The notes beneath the pieces were generated by a model. It was not told where the DNA came from and did no database searches. It was given only the letters and a program-made list of their open reading frames with translations. This document shows positions 1 through 8,563 of a stretch of DNA of 64,000 nucleotides, one piece after another; the stretch's first letter is position 1; every line of letters starts with the position of its first letter. A program made the translations under genes and the position numbers. Origin of the DNA: Streptomyces zagrosensis (GTDB lineage: Bacteria; Actinomycetota; Actinomycetes; Streptomycetales; Streptomycetaceae); NCBI RefSeq assembly GCF_014203645.1, contig NZ_JACHJL010000014.1, positions 1-64,000 of the forward strand, read 5' to 3'.

Positions 1-43
1 TACTGCAGGGGGGACCCTGTGGGAGAGTAGGACGCCGCCGAAC
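1..43 (+). rRNA. 5S ribosomal RNA, 3' end only
   Basis: The first bases match the conserved 3' third of actinobacterial 5S rRNA (the arm with GGGAGAGTAGG followed by CGCCGCCGAAC). The window therefore opens at the end of an rRNA operon transcribed rightward. The exact 3' end is set by similarity recalled from Streptomyces 5S and may be off by one or two bases. Confidence 0.9.
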
Positions 44-58
44 AATCTTTGGTAACGG

Positions 59-96
59 GAAGCCCCGTTGTGGATACACATCCACAACGGGGCTTC
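59..96 (+). terminator. rRNA operon terminator hairpin
   Basis: A perfect 16-bp stem (59-74 with 81-96) closes a 6-base loop just after the 5S end. It lacks a long T run, which is usual for high-GC actinobacteria. Its position makes it the rRNA operon terminator. Confidence 0.85.
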
Positions 97-118
97 TCTG
101 CGTTTGTAGGGTGGTCCC

Positions 119-763
119 ATGCGCTATGACCTGATCATTTTTGATAACGACGGGGTGCTCGTCAACAGCGAGCCGATTTCGAATCGCCTGCTTGCCGCGT
201 ACCTCACGGAGTTGGGTCACCCCACCACGTACGACGAAGCGATTCGTGACTACATGGGCTCCGCCATGCATCGCATTCACGACCTGGTGCTAGAGCGTTA
301 TGGTCGCTCATTGCCTCCGGAGTTCAACGCCACGTTTGACGAGCGGGTCTTTACGGCCTTTGGTGCCGAACTGGAGGCGGTGGCCGGAGCTGCCGACGTG
401 GTGGGGAAGCTGCGTGCCGACGGTGTCCCGTACTGTCTCGCGTCATCCGGCAGCCATGAGCGCATTCGGGTTGCCCTCAAGAAGACCGGTCTTTATGAGC
501 TGTTCGGCGAGGAGCGCATCTTCAGCTCGCAGGATGTGGGCCGAGGCAAGCCCGCGCCTGATCTGTTTCTGTATGCCGCCGCGGCCATGGGGGTGGCGCC
601 CGAGCGGTGTGCCGTGGTGGAAGACAGCCCACTCGGCGTCCAGGCCGCGCGTGCCGCGGGCATCGACGTCTACGGATTCACCGCGATGACACCAGCGGCC
701 AAGCTCGCGGATGCGACTGCGCTCTTCTCAGACATGTGTGAGTTGCCGCCGCTGCTGCTGTGA
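119..763 (+). CDS. HAD superfamily hydrolase (phosphoglycolate phosphatase/beta-phosphoglucomutase-like)
   Basis: A 214-residue soluble protein. The haloacid dehalogenase motif I is at the N-terminus (FDNDGVLVNSEP, nucleophile Asp near residue 9). Motif II lies in CLASSGS near residue 107, and the motif III/IV Lys and acidic pair are in GRGKPAPDLF and VVEDSPLG. The alpha-helical cap between motifs I and II is typical of subclass IA enzymes that dephosphorylate small sugar or organic phosphates; the substrate cannot be read from sequence. It sits alone directly after the rRNA terminator and its stop overlaps the start of a repeat-containing leader of the next gene. The ATG at 119 is the first in-frame start and leaves the catalytic motif at the usual distance. 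Confidence 0.85.
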   Translation: MRYDLIIFDNDGVLVNSEPISNRLLAAYLTELGHPTTYDEAIRDYMGSAMHRIHDLVLERYGRSLPPEFNATFDERVFTAFGAELEAVAGAADVVGKLRADGVPYCLASSGSHERIRVALKKTGLYELFGEERIFSSQDVGRGKPAPDLFLYAAAAMGVAPERCAVVEDSPLGVQAARAAGIDVYGFTAMTPAAKLADATALFSDMCELPPLLL

Positions 764-776
764 CGGCTACGGCTCT

Positions 777-804
777 ACGCAGCACGCAGCACGCAGCACG
801 CAGC
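777..804 (+). repeat. 7-bp tandem repeat, four units
   Basis: ACGCAGC is repeated four times without interruption between the HAD stop and the AcuC start. The unit is not a multiple of three, so copy-number change would alter the frame of any translation initiated upstream. The preferred AcuC start at 883 lies downstream and escapes this. Confidence 0.85.
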
Positions 805-882
805 CGGGCGACGCCGAGGCCCGTTCCCCGTGCAGCTACTCCCGTTCCCTCGGGCCGGGTGACGCCCGATACGGTGACGGGC

Positions 883-2055
883 ATGAATGTCCGCGCACAC
901 CTAATGTGGGACGAGGCTGTAACGGGCTACAACTTTGGCCCCGGCCATCCGATGGACCCGGTGCGGTTGGGGCTGACGATGCGCCTGGTCGAGGCGTTCG
1001 GCCTCGACCGTGAGGCGAAGGTCGTGGCCGCGAAGCCCGCCGGAGATTCCATGCTGCGGCTCGTACACCGGCCGGACTACGTAGAAGCGGTCCGCCGCGC
1101 CTCGGCCGACCCGGCCTCCGCCGACGGCTCGTACGGCCTCGGCACCGCGGACGACCCCGCCTTCGCCGGCATGCACGAGGCGGCGGCGCTCATCGCGGGT
1201 CAGTCGGTGGGCGCGGCTGAGGCGGTGTGGGGCGGCCAGGCGTTGCGCGCGGTGAACTTCAGCGGCGGTCTGCACCATGCGATGGCGGGCAGCGCGGCGG
1301 GGTTCTGTGTGTACAACGACGCGGCGCTCGCGGTGGCCCGGCTGCTGGAGCTGGGTGCCCAGCGGGTCGCGTACGTGGACGTGGATGTGCACCACGGTGA
1401 CGGCGTGCAGGCGGCCTTCTGGGACGATCCCCGGGTGCTGACGATCTCGCTGCACGAGCACCCTCAGACGCTGTTCCCGCAAACCGGCTGGCCGCAGGAG
1501 ACGGGGGGCCCCAAGGCCGAGGGCAGCGCGGTGAACGTGGCGCTGCCGGCCGGCACCGGGGACGCGGGTTGGCTGCGGGCCTTCCACGCCGTGGTGCCCG
1601 AACTACTTGCTGCATTCCAACCAGAGGTCCTGGTCACCCAGCACGGCGCGGACACGCACATCGAGGACCCGCTAGCGCATCTGGCGGTCACCGTGGACGC
1701 ACAGCGTGCGGTCGCGCAGAGCTGCCGGCGGCTGGCGGACGAGCACTCCGGTGGCCGGTGGATCGCGCTGGGCGGCGGCGGATACGCGGTGGTGGACGTG
1801 GTACCGCGCACGTGGACGCACCTGGTGGCCATCGCCGCGGGCCGCCCGGTCGATCCCCAGTCGGAGACGCCCGATGAGTGGCGCCACGAGGTGTACGCAC
1901 GAACCCGGCAGCAGGCGCCGCTGCGGATGACCGATGGCCGCGAACCGAGCTGGCGGGGCTGGGAGGAGTGGGGTTACGACCCGGACGACGCGCTGGATCG
2001 GGCCGTCGTCGCCACCCGGCGTGCGGTCTTTCCTTGGCAGGGGCTGCTGCCCTGA
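883..2055 (+). CDS. acuC: AcuC-like class I histone-deacetylase-family protein
   Basis: A 390-residue protein of the arginase/deacetylase fold. The zinc and charge-relay motifs are visible: FSGGLHHAM with tandem His, the DVDVHHGDGVQ zinc-binding Asp/His block, and QHGADTH with the second metal Asp. The N-terminal YNFGPGHPMDP is the class signature. In bacteria AcuC deacetylates acetyl-CoA synthetase and so controls acetate/acetoin use; the Streptomyces substrate is inferred. An open frame extends upstream to 760 through the ACGCAGC repeat, but its translation is low-complexity and unlike the family, so the ATG at 883 (or GTG at 874) is preferred. Family length is about 380-400. Confidence 0.9.
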   Translation: MNVRAHLMWDEAVTGYNFGPGHPMDPVRLGLTMRLVEAFGLDREAKVVAAKPAGDSMLRLVHRPDYVEAVRRASADPASADGSYGLGTADDPAFAGMHEAAALIAGQSVGAAEAVWGGQALRAVNFSGGLHHAMAGSAAGFCVYNDAALAVARLLELGAQRVAYVDVDVHHGDGVQAAFWDDPRVLTISLHEHPQTLFPQTGWPQETGGPKAEGSAVNVALPAGTGDAGWLRAFHAVVPELLAAFQPEVLVTQHGADTHIEDPLAHLAVTVDAQRAVAQSCRRLADEHSGGRWIALGGGGYAVVDVVPRTWTHLVAIAAGRPVDPQSETPDEWRHEVYARTRQQAPLRMTDGREPSWRGWEEWGYDPDDALDRAVVATRRAVFPWQGLLP

Positions 2056-2329
2056 CGGGCCGGTAGGGCAGCGTGGCTGAAACAGGCGGTCGTTTGGCCA
2101 ACTGGCCGCTGGGATGGCCGGTCGTCGCAGCGCCGAGTCGCGAGCTCGCTGCTGCTCCTCCCGCGGTTTTGGCCGTTGCCGGCTCAAGCAGGCACTGCGC
2201 CGGCAACGCAGTGCTCCACGGCCGGCCCGTGGTGCGGTCATCGGCCAACAAGCCTCCCCATTAGGCCAACTGTGGTCCGTATTCGCGTTTTTGAGCGCTG
2301 GGCCGGCGCCATCGGCCACCATCATCGGT

Positions 2330-3145
2330 GTGTTGAGCGCCTCCGAGCTGCGGGCTCATCTGCTCGCGTCGCGGCTCGCCGGTACCGTGGCCACCAGTCG
2401 TGAGGGGAGCCTGCGGAGGTATCGGCTGTTCGCGGACCGCGACCCACGGGCGCTGATCGGCCTGGAGCCCGAATACGACTGGTCTTTCACGGAGTTGCTT
2501 AGCCTCATGAGCGCTCGGTGCGGTGTTTCGAGTGATCTCGGGTATGTTTCGGGCCAGGATGTGATCGATCCTGACCGTACGGTGGCGGCGCTCGATGCCT
2601 TCGCGGATCGGCTGGGATACGTCGCACGGTGGCGTGCCCCGGTGCTGCTCGGAACCGGACATCCGCACCGATTGTTGGGCTTCTACGCCGCTTTAGCTGC
2701 TGCCCTGTCGTCAGCGGGCTGTCCCGTTCTCACCCCAGCGTGGGGGCGACGTATCGACATACCGACCCGGTTTGGGCTACGCACGCACAACCTTGAATAC
2801 GTTCGGGGAGTCGCGCTGATGCAAGAACCCGGCGCGCGAGGCGCGGGGAATGAGACCGGCGTGCACACCCATTCCCCGCTCCCCATTCGTATCGCTTTGG
2901 GGGTCGCTGCGGACTCCGACAGCGGCCTGCCTGAGTTGGTCATCGGGGACCACGGATGGGTCTGCGGAGCAGGTCAGCTAGGCATTGAGGCCATCGGGCT
3001 CGGCGATAGCGACGATCCCGCGCTGTTCGTTGGTGAGGCCGAGGGACGGGTGTCGGTTGCCGTTCCGCTTGATGACGCTGCGCGGTCTGATTACTACCGG
3101 CCGCTTACTCGCTATGTACTCAATCGGGCGTGTCTGTCACAGTAG
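2330..3145 (+). CDS. Predicted phosphatase (Streptomyces family)
   Basis: A protein of about 271 residues beginning at GTG 2330 (VLSASELRAHLLASRLAG). It has an LLGTGHPHRLL segment and an acidic GDHGWVCGAGQLGIEAIGLGD segment. In Streptomyces genomes such proteins carry the annotation phosphatase, but I see no HAD or calcineurin signature that proves activity. The open frame continues upstream to 2114 with Arg/Ser-rich sequence that looks non-coding, so it is trimmed. It precedes the HTH/bS22 pair as in other streptomycetes (from memory). Function should be treated as provisional. Confidence 0.65.
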   Translation: MLSASELRAHLLASRLAGTVATSREGSLRRYRLFADRDPRALIGLEPEYDWSFTELLSLMSARCGVSSDLGYVSGQDVIDPDRTVAALDAFADRLGYVARWRAPVLLGTGHPHRLLGFYAALAAALSSAGCPVLTPAWGRRIDIPTRFGLRTHNLEYVRGVALMQEPGARGAGNETGVHTHSPLPIRIALGVAADSDSGLPELVIGDHGWVCGAGQLGIEAIGLGDSDDPALFVGEAEGRVSVAVPLDDAARSDYYRPLTRYVLNRACLSQ

Positions 3146-3273
3146 GCGGCCGAACGCTACTCCTCTTCCCCACTCGTATCACCCGCCCCTAGTCTGGTGA
3201 GTGAGCGCACAGCGACGAGGAGTCACCGGAGGGGAAGCCGGTGCCCGTCATGTGCGGAAGGTTCAGGTGTGTC

Positions 3274-3483
3274 ATGGCTGCTGGCGAGAGGCCTCTGAAT
3301 GAGGTCCAGTTTCTGACCGTGGCGGAAGTCGCCTCGGTAATGCGAGTCTCGAAGATGACCGTGTACCGACTGGTGCACAGCGGTCATCTGCCCGCGATCC
3401 GGGTAGGCAGGTCTTTCCGGGTTCCAGAGCAGGCGGTGCACGAGTACCTCCGCGAGTCATATGTGGGGGTGGAGTCCGCCTAG
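3274..3483 (+). CDS. BldC/excisionase-type helix-turn-helix DNA-binding protein
   Basis: A 69-residue MerR-like single-domain protein. The helix-turn-helix VAEVASVMRVSKMTVYRLVH and the wing IRVGRSFRVPEQAV are clear. It is a close relative of BldC (BldC-like proteins bind direct repeats as asymmetric head-to-tail oligomers) and matches the small HTH gene that precedes bS22 throughout actinobacteria (Rv0500A in M. tuberculosis, from memory). ATG 3274 gives the usual length. However, GTG 3241 has a much stronger ribosome-binding site (GGAGGGGA eight bases ahead) and would add 11 residues, so the start is not settled. Confidence 0.85.
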   Translation: MAAGERPLNEVQFLTVAEVASVMRVSKMTVYRLVHSGHLPAIRVGRSFRVPEQAVHEYLRESYVGVESA

Positions 3484-3611
3484 ATCGTCCGGTCGTTCGC
3501 GTTGACCCTCGGATTACGCCGTTCGCTCGGTGCCAGGTAGGCTGGCCTGATGTAGGTCGTGTGGGCTCGGACGCCCCGCACCGAGTGAAATCGAAGTGAG
3601 CGAGGGTAGTC

Positions 3612-3710
3612 GTGGGCTCTGTTATCAAAAAGCGGCGTAAGCGGATGGCCAAGAAGAAGCACCGCAAGCTGCTCAAGCGCACGCGCGTTCAGCGACGTAA
3701 CAAGAAGTAA
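3612..3710 (+). CDS. Small ribosomal protein bS22 (AURKAIP1/COX24 domain)
   Basis: A 32-residue, extremely basic peptide (GTG start, [16 protein letters not shown]...). It is the actinobacterial AURKAIP1/COX24-domain protein, identified in mycobacterial ribosome structures as bS22 in the 30S subunit. It is short enough to be missed by ordinary gene callers. It follows the BldC-like HTH gene by about 130 bases and is followed at once by a strong terminator, as in Mycobacterium (Rv0500A-Rv0500B). Confidence 0.93.
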   Translation: MGSVIKKRRKRMAKKKHRKLLKRTRVQRRNKK

Positions 3711-3728
3711 GCGACGCTGTGCGACGTA

Positions 3729-3766
3729 CCGCAGCCCTCTCACCGACACGGTGGGAGGGCTGCGGT
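3729..3766 (+). terminator. Hairpin terminator after bS22
   Basis: An almost perfect stem (CCGCAGCCCTCTCAC pairing with GTGGGAGGGCTGCGG) around a short loop begins 19 bases after the bS22 stop. It separates the HTH/bS22 unit from the epimerase-acyltransferase unit. Confidence 0.85.
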
Positions 3767-3926
3767 GTTATCGGGCGCCGGGCGGGCGGCATATGCCGCG
3801 TCATGGCGCGCGGGGTCAGCGCGGTGTCACATCCAGTGGATACGGTGAGCCGTAAGCCCGTAGGTCCATAGCACTGGGCCGGACGGGCCCGGAGCTTTCG
3901 CGAGGGTGGGAAGGTAGGCGCTGATC

Positions 3927-4973
3927 GTGGGCAGGGTCGTGCTCGTCACCGGAGTCGCACGGCAGCTTGGGGGCCGTTTCGTCCGACGTATTCAGCGCGA
4001 GCCCGATGTGGATCGGGTGATCGGCGTGGATGCCGTCGCACCGGAGCACCATCTGGGCGGCGCGGAGTTCGTACAGGCTGATATCCGACAGCCCACGATT
4101 GGCAAGCTGCTCGCCGAGCACCAGGTGGACACCGTGGTCCATATGGATATCAATGGCACGCCGCTCAACCCCAGAGGCAGCCGTACCGCGGTCAAGGAAA
4201 CCAACGTCATCGGCACCATGCAGCTCCTCGGGGCCTGCCAGAAGGCGCCGACGGTGGCTCGCCTCGTAGTGAAGTCGAGTACGAGCGTCTATGGCTCAGC
4301 GCCGCGCGATCCCGCCGTGTTCACCGAGACCACGCCAGCCAAATCGCTGCCGAGTGGCGGCTTCGCCAAGGACACCGTCGAGGTCGAGGGGTACGTTCGC
4401 GGCTTCGCCCGGCGCCGCCCCGATGTCGCGGTGAGCGTGCTGCGCTTCGCCAATGTGCTGGGCCCGTGCGCGGACTCGCCGCTCGCCGAATACTTCGCGC
4501 TGCCCATACTGCCCACCATTATCGGCTTCGATCCCCGGCTCCAGTTCGTCCACGAGGACGATGCCATCGAAGTGCTGCGCATCGCCGCGGACGAGCCGCG
4601 CCGGGGCACGCTCAACAGCGGCACGTTCAACATCGCGGGGGATGGCGTGCTGCTGCTCTCGCAGGCGTCACGGCGTCTTGGCCGCCCGACGCTGCCGCTG
4701 CTGTCGCCCACCGTCACCTGGCTCGGCTCGGTACTGCGCTCGGTGGGCATCACCGACTTCTCACCGGAGCAGATCCGGCTGCTGACCCACGGCCGGGTCG
4801 TGGATACGACGCAGATGCGCGAGACACTGGGATTCGTGCCCAGGTACAGCACTGCTGAGGTCTTCACGAACTACGCGCGCAGCCACGGCCCGGGGCTGCT
4901 GCCGCCCGAGGCTCTTGCTCGTACCGTCGATCAGCTCGCCGCGGCGCTGCCCGCCGGCGCCGGCCAGAACTGA
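3927..4973 (+). CDS. NAD-dependent epimerase/dehydratase (extended SDR, GalE2-like)
   Basis: A 348-residue Rossmann protein. The N-terminal nucleotide-binding motif is VTGVARQLGG (residues 7-16), with Asp 35 at the end of beta-2 favouring NAD(H). The SSTSVYGS segment carries the family Ser/Tyr, but the expected YxxxK is not obvious here (the equivalent region reads GFAKDTVEVEGY), so catalysis may be altered. GTG 3927 is preceded by an AGGT-type ribosome site. It is 14 bases ahead of the acyltransferase gene and likely cotranscribed; the pair corresponds to Rv0501-Rv0502 of M. tuberculosis (from memory). A role in modifying a lipid or envelope sugar is inference. Confidence 0.85.
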   Translation: MGRVVLVTGVARQLGGRFVRRIQREPDVDRVIGVDAVAPEHHLGGAEFVQADIRQPTIGKLLAEHQVDTVVHMDINGTPLNPRGSRTAVKETNVIGTMQLLGACQKAPTVARLVVKSSTSVYGSAPRDPAVFTETTPAKSLPSGGFAKDTVEVEGYVRGFARRRPDVAVSVLRFANVLGPCADSPLAEYFALPILPTIIGFDPRLQFVHEDDAIEVLRIAADEPRRGTLNSGTFNIAGDGVLLLSQASRRLGRPTLPLLSPTVTWLGSVLRSVGITDFSPEQIRLLTHGRVVDTTQMRETLGFVPRYSTAEVFTNYARSHGPGLLPPEALARTVDQLAAALPAGAGQN

Positions 4974-4987
4974 GGAGCGCAATTACG

Positions 4988-6013
4988 ATGGCGGATGCCA
5001 AGGTCATCCCGTTCGGTGAGGACCCAAGGACTCGGCGAAAGGGCCAGCGCGCTGTGCGTACGCAGCGCGCCCAGGCCCCGCTGCAACCCGTGCCCCCGCA
5101 GCGCGACGAGGAGCAGCCCGTCGCGGAGCCGCCCGTCGTCGAGGCCGCCGGTGACGAGCCCACGGCGGGCGCCGTGGGCTGGGAGCAGCGGCTAGCTGGC
5201 GGGCTCGACTTCCTGCGCCGCCGGATCACCGGTGACTACGAGGTCGATGACTTCGGCTTCGACGAGGAGCTGACCGACCAGGTCCTGATGTCACTGCTGC
5301 GGCCGATGTACGAAAAATACTTCCGGGTCGAGGTGCGGGGCATGGAGAACATTCCCCGCACCGGCGGTGCGCTGATTGTCGCCAACCACTCCGGGACCGT
5401 GCCGCTGGACGGTCTGATGCTTCAGGTGGCGGTGCACGACCATCACCCGGCCAATCGCCATCTGCGGCTGCTCGCGGCCGATTTGGTGTTCATGCTGCCG
5501 GTCATCAGCGAGCTGGCCCGCAAGGCCGGACACACGCTCGCCTGCGCCGAGGACGCGCAACGGCTGCTGGAGCGGGGCGAGGTGGTGGGCGTGATGCCCG
5601 AGGGCTTCAAGGGGATAGGGAAACCGTTCTCCGAGCGCTACAAGCTGCAACGTTTCGGCAGGGGCGGCTTCGTCTCCACGGCGCTGCGCGCCCGCGCCCC
5701 CATCGTGCCCTGCTCGATCGTGGGCGCCGAGGAGACCTACCCCATGGTGGGGAACTCCAAGACGCTGGCGCGGTTGCTCGGGTTCCCCTACTTTCCGATC
5801 ACGCCGACCTTTCCGCTGCTCGGGCCGCTGGGGGCGGTGCCGCTGCCGACGAAGTGGACGATCCAGTTCGGTGAGCCGATCCCGACCGACGTCTATCCGC
5901 CCGAGGCGGCCGATGACCCGATGCTGATGTTCAACCTGACCGACCAGGTGCGCGAGACCATCCAACACACCCTGTACAAGCTGCTCGTGCGGCGGCGCTC
6001 CGTCTTCTTCTGA
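4988..6013 (+). CDS. Lysophospholipid acyltransferase family protein (PlsC-like)
   Basis: A 341-residue protein with a disordered, Gln/Pro-rich N-terminus (about 75 residues) and a PlsC-type acyltransferase domain. The catalytic region reads NHSGTVPLDG, which spaces His and Asp by six residues instead of the canonical four. The glycerophosphate-binding loop is MPEGFKGIGK. This variant is known in the actinobacterial Rv0502-like subgroup. The likely role is acylation of a glycerolipid or glycolipid at the membrane. It follows the epimerase by 14 bases, with AGGAGCG before ATG 4988, and the conserved pairing suggests a shared lipid product. Confidence 0.88.
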   Translation: MADAKVIPFGEDPRTRRKGQRAVRTQRAQAPLQPVPPQRDEEQPVAEPPVVEAAGDEPTAGAVGWEQRLAGGLDFLRRRITGDYEVDDFGFDEELTDQVLMSLLRPMYEKYFRVEVRGMENIPRTGGALIVANHSGTVPLDGLMLQVAVHDHHPANRHLRLLAADLVFMLPVISELARKAGHTLACAEDAQRLLERGEVVGVMPEGFKGIGKPFSERYKLQRFGRGGFVSTALRARAPIVPCSIVGAEETYPMVGNSKTLARLLGFPYFPITPTFPLLGPLGAVPLPTKWTIQFGEPIPTDVYPPEAADDPMLMFNLTDQVRETIQHTLYKLLVRRRSVFF

Positions 6014-6168
6014 GCCGGCTTGGCTGAGCCGGCCCGTGCGGCCGGGCGGCGGGGTCGGCCCAACCGGGGTGAAGACGGAGCGCCTAGGCAGTGGCTGGCG
6101 GGTGCCAGCGGGGGGCCGGTGGCGCACTGGTCGTGCCGTGGCGCCGGTCGTACGGTGCTCGGGGTGGG

Positions 6169-7446
6169 TCAGCCGCCGTCGAGCTGTGGGGAATGCGTCG
6201 TGTCGTGGGCGTCGAGGCCGAGCCCAGGCAGCAGGTCAAGCAGCGGCGGGACCGTGACGTCCGGCGCCGGTGTCTGACTGCCGCTCTCGTCGGACGGCAG
6301 CGAGAGATCGGGGCCGCTCTCGCCGGCCGGCGGCTCTAGGAGGTCGGGGCCGTCGAGCAGGTCGGGGCTCTTCGTGGTCGGAGCCATCGACGGGTGTGGG
6401 CTGCCATCGCGCTGTTGTTGCTCCGTACGGTCTGTTGGGCGCGGTTTCGCGTGTCGCGGTGCGGGCCGGTCCGGCTGGGCGGGGACCGAGGCGTTGGGTG
6501 CGGTGGGCGCGGGCTGTGTCTCCTTTGCCTCGTCCGGGGCCGGTGGCGTGAGCAGCGATCGCAGCGGCTCGACCTCTTGGTCTATGGCGTCGAAGACCGA
6601 GCTCACCTCGTCGCCCATGTCGCTGAGGGGCAGTGGAAGCCGTGCGCGCAGTGCGCTCCAGCCCTCGCGGTGATCGGTGGCGAAGGAGGACAGCTCCCGG
6701 ATCGGCTCCAGCGAGCCATCGCGCTCGTGCACCCGGTGTAGGAGTCGATGGCCTTCCGCCGCCGCATGCCGCATGCCCGACAGGGCCTTGCGCACCTCGC
6801 CGACCGATTCGTGGTCCATCTCGCCCGCGCGGGCGCGCTCCATGAGGCGGCGCGCCTCCTGCATACGGGTGGATGCCTGGTCCAGATAGATGCCGCCGCG
6901 GTCGGCGTCGTCGTCGGCCATCCCGCGCTTGAAATCCTCTATGCCCCGCTTGAGGCCATAGAGAGAATCGCCGGGCAGCGCGTCGGAGCTGGCCGTGGCC
7001 ACACCGCCGAAGGCGCCCGCCGCAACCCCCACGGTCAGGCCCCCCGCCGCCAGTCCCTTGGACCACCGTGAGCGGGGCCGGAATCTGCCGAGCGGGCTTG
7101 CCCGATGACTCCCTTTGCCTGTTTTGATCGCTTTTGCGAATTTAGTGTTCTTTGCGGGTTTTTTCGTAGATGGTCCCGAACGTTGTTCGGGTACCTGGAT
7201 GGCACCTTCAGCGAAGGCCGTCTCCATCGCGGCAATCAACTGAGCCCGCTGAACGGTTTTTGCTGTGGGGTCCAACTCTGGTGCTGGCAGTTCGCCGAGC
7301 TCGTTTGCCAGGGCCAGCATGCGGTCACACTCGGTGTTCTCCGCCGGGTGCTCGGACTGGCTGGCTGCCGTGCCCTGGAGTCTGTGCTTCTCCAGGGCCT
7401 GGGCGAAGGCGTTAGCCCGCCGGTGCGCCGATACGTTCGCGATCAC
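6169..7446 (-). CDS. rsbN: RsbN, membrane anti-sigma factor for BldN
   Basis: A 425-residue protein. The cytoplasmic N-terminal part (about 130 residues) contains ECDRMLALANELGEL. A membrane segment lies near residues 131-152 (GLAAGGLTVGVAAGAFGGVA), followed by the DUF5667-type extracellular helical region (GDSLYGLKRGIEDFKRGM) and a Pro/Ala-rich tail. This is the layout of RsbN, which sequesters the developmental ECF sigma factor BldN. It lies directly downstream of bldN on the same strand, as in S. coelicolor and S. venezuelae (from memory). GTG 7446 is chosen because GGAGG lies eight bases ahead; GTG 7455 would overlap that site. A sigma-BldN-like promoter lies in the upstream gap. Confidence 0.9.
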   Translation of the reverse strand: MIANVSAHRRANAFAQALEKHRLQGTAASQSEHPAENTECDRMLALANELGELPAPELDPTAKTVQRAQLIAAMETAFAEGAIQVPEQRSGPSTKKPAKNTKFAKAIKTGKGSHRASPLGRFRPRSRWSKGLAAGGLTVGVAAGAFGGVATASSDALPGDSLYGLKRGIEDFKRGMADDDADRGGIYLDQASTRMQEARRLMERARAGEMDHESVGEVRKALSGMRHAAAEGHRLLHRVHERDGSLEPIRELSSFATDHREGWSALRARLPLPLSDMGDEVSSVFDAIDQEVEPLRSLLTPPAPDEAKETQPAPTAPNASVPAQPDRPAPRHAKPRPTDRTEQQQRDGSPHPSMAPTTKSPDLLDGPDLLEPPAGESGPDLSLPSDESGSQTPAPDVTVPPLLDLLPGLGLDAHDTTHSPQLDGG

Positions 7447-7771
7447 GGGCGGCACCTCCTCTCGTCATGGTGGTTGACTCCTCAGGGCGCCTTGGAGGTT
7501 GCACGCCTTGAGCGCCTCCACTCGATCGAGTGAGTAGTTGCGGGCATGGCGTGACCGCAGGGAGCCTGCATCCCGCACAACGAGCGGCGCGGCAGCCGGG
7601 TTACGCGGCCACGATGATCGGACCGCCGACTGGAGTAGGAGTAAGCCGACCGATGGCCCGCCAGCGGATGGCGACGGGGCCGACGGGTGAGCCGCCGAGC
7701 GGGTCGAAAGGCGGCCCGCGAGGACGACGGGTGACGTGATGAGGTGCGCCGATGTGACGCGGCTGGGAGGG
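7447..7771. other. Intergenic region rsbN-bldN
   Basis: A stretch of 325 bases between the bldN stop and the rsbN start. It holds the candidate BldN-type promoter described separately. No credible coding frame is seen; open frames here have atypical composition. Confidence 0.6.
7577..7605 (-). promoter_or_regulatory. Candidate sigma-BldN promoter of rsbN
   Basis: On the minus strand, CGTAAC (7605-7600) is followed after 17 bases by CGTTGT (7582-7577), about 130 bases before the rsbN start. I recall the BldN consensus as CGTAAC and CGTTGA separated by about 16 bases, so only the last base and the spacer differ. It would place the anti-sigma factor under control of its own sigma factor. Confidence 0.5.
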
Positions 7772-8563
7772 TCAGCGGGCGTCGTCCGGCAGCAGCCGGG
7801 CGAGGGTGCGCACCGCGCGGTACTGGAGGGTCTTGATGGCCCCTTCGTTCTTGCCCATCACGCGGGCTGTCTCGGCAACCGAGAGCCCTTGCAAAAAGCG
7901 CAGCGTGACGCATTCCTGCTGTTGGGGGTTAAGCCTGCGGACCGCCTGGAGAAGCGCGGCGTTGGAGAGTGATTCGAGAACGGAGTCCTCGGGGCTTCGC
8001 GCGACCTCGTTGGCGTCGAGCATCTCGCCGGTGGTGACCTCTAGGCGAAAGCGGCTTGATTTGAAGTGATCGGCGACCAGGTTACGGGCGATGGTCACCA
8101 GCCAGGCGCCGAAGTCTCGGCCCTGCCAGGTGAAGGTACCGATGCGGCGCAGGGCCCGCAGGAAGGTCTCACTGGTGAGGTCCTCGGCGGTGGCCCTGCC
8201 GCCGACGCGGTAGTAGATGTACCGGTAGACGGTGTCGGAGTACTGGTCATAGAGGCGGCCGAAGGCTTCGGCTTCGCCGGACTGGGCGCGTTCGACGAGT
8301 TCCATCATGCGGTGGCTGTCGCTGTCGGCACTCGGGCGGCGGGTAGTCGCGGGGGAGGCACTGCCGCGGGCTCGTCTTCCGACGGTCGCGCTTCCGTTTG
8401 CGAGGGTGTAGCAGGGTGCTGCTGAGGCGGCGGGGACGGGTGTGGCGAATGCGGGGACAGCGGGTACGGCGTACGCGGTGGGGACGTAGCCGCGAAGGCG
8501 GTCGATGACCGTTTCGCGGAGCGTAGCCAGGCCCGAGGCGTCAACCCCGACGTGTGGGTACAC
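7772..8563 (-). CDS. bldN: BldN, developmental ECF sigma factor with N-terminal pro-sequence
   Basis: A 263-residue ECF sigma factor. Residues 1-85 form the family-specific N-terminal extension (MYPHVGVDASGLATLRETV start), which in S. coelicolor is a pro-sequence removed by proteolysis. Region 2 follows (FGRLYDQYSDTVYRYIYYRVGG, then ATAEDLTSETFLRAL). Region 4 is near residues 205-258 (LNPQQQECVTLRFLQGLSVAETARVMGKNEGAIKTLQYRA). BldN directs bldM and the chaplin/rodlin genes needed for aerial growth. GTG 8563 has GGGAG upstream and reproduces the known N-terminus. It is paired with rsbN downstream, and expression is known to be repressed by BldD. Confidence 0.95.
   Translation of the reverse strand: MYPHVGVDASGLATLRETVIDRLRGYVPTAYAVPAVPAFATPVPAASAAPCYTLANGSATVGRRARGSASPATTRRPSADSDSHRMMELVERAQSGEAEAFGRLYDQYSDTVYRYIYYRVGGRATAEDLTSETFLRALRRIGTFTWQGRDFGAWLVTIARNLVADHFKSSRFRLEVTTGEMLDANEVARSPEDSVLESLSNAALLQAVRRLNPQQQECVTLRFLQGLSVAETARVMGKNEGAIKTLQYRAVRTLARLLPDDAR

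Noticed and set aside
760-882. Upstream extension of AcuC through the 7-bp repeat
   Set aside because: Non-conserved, repetitive translation; family N-terminus starts at 883.
2114-2329. N-terminal extension of the phosphatase-like gene
   Set aside because: Arg/Ser-rich, looks non-coding; GTG 2330 gives a coherent protein.
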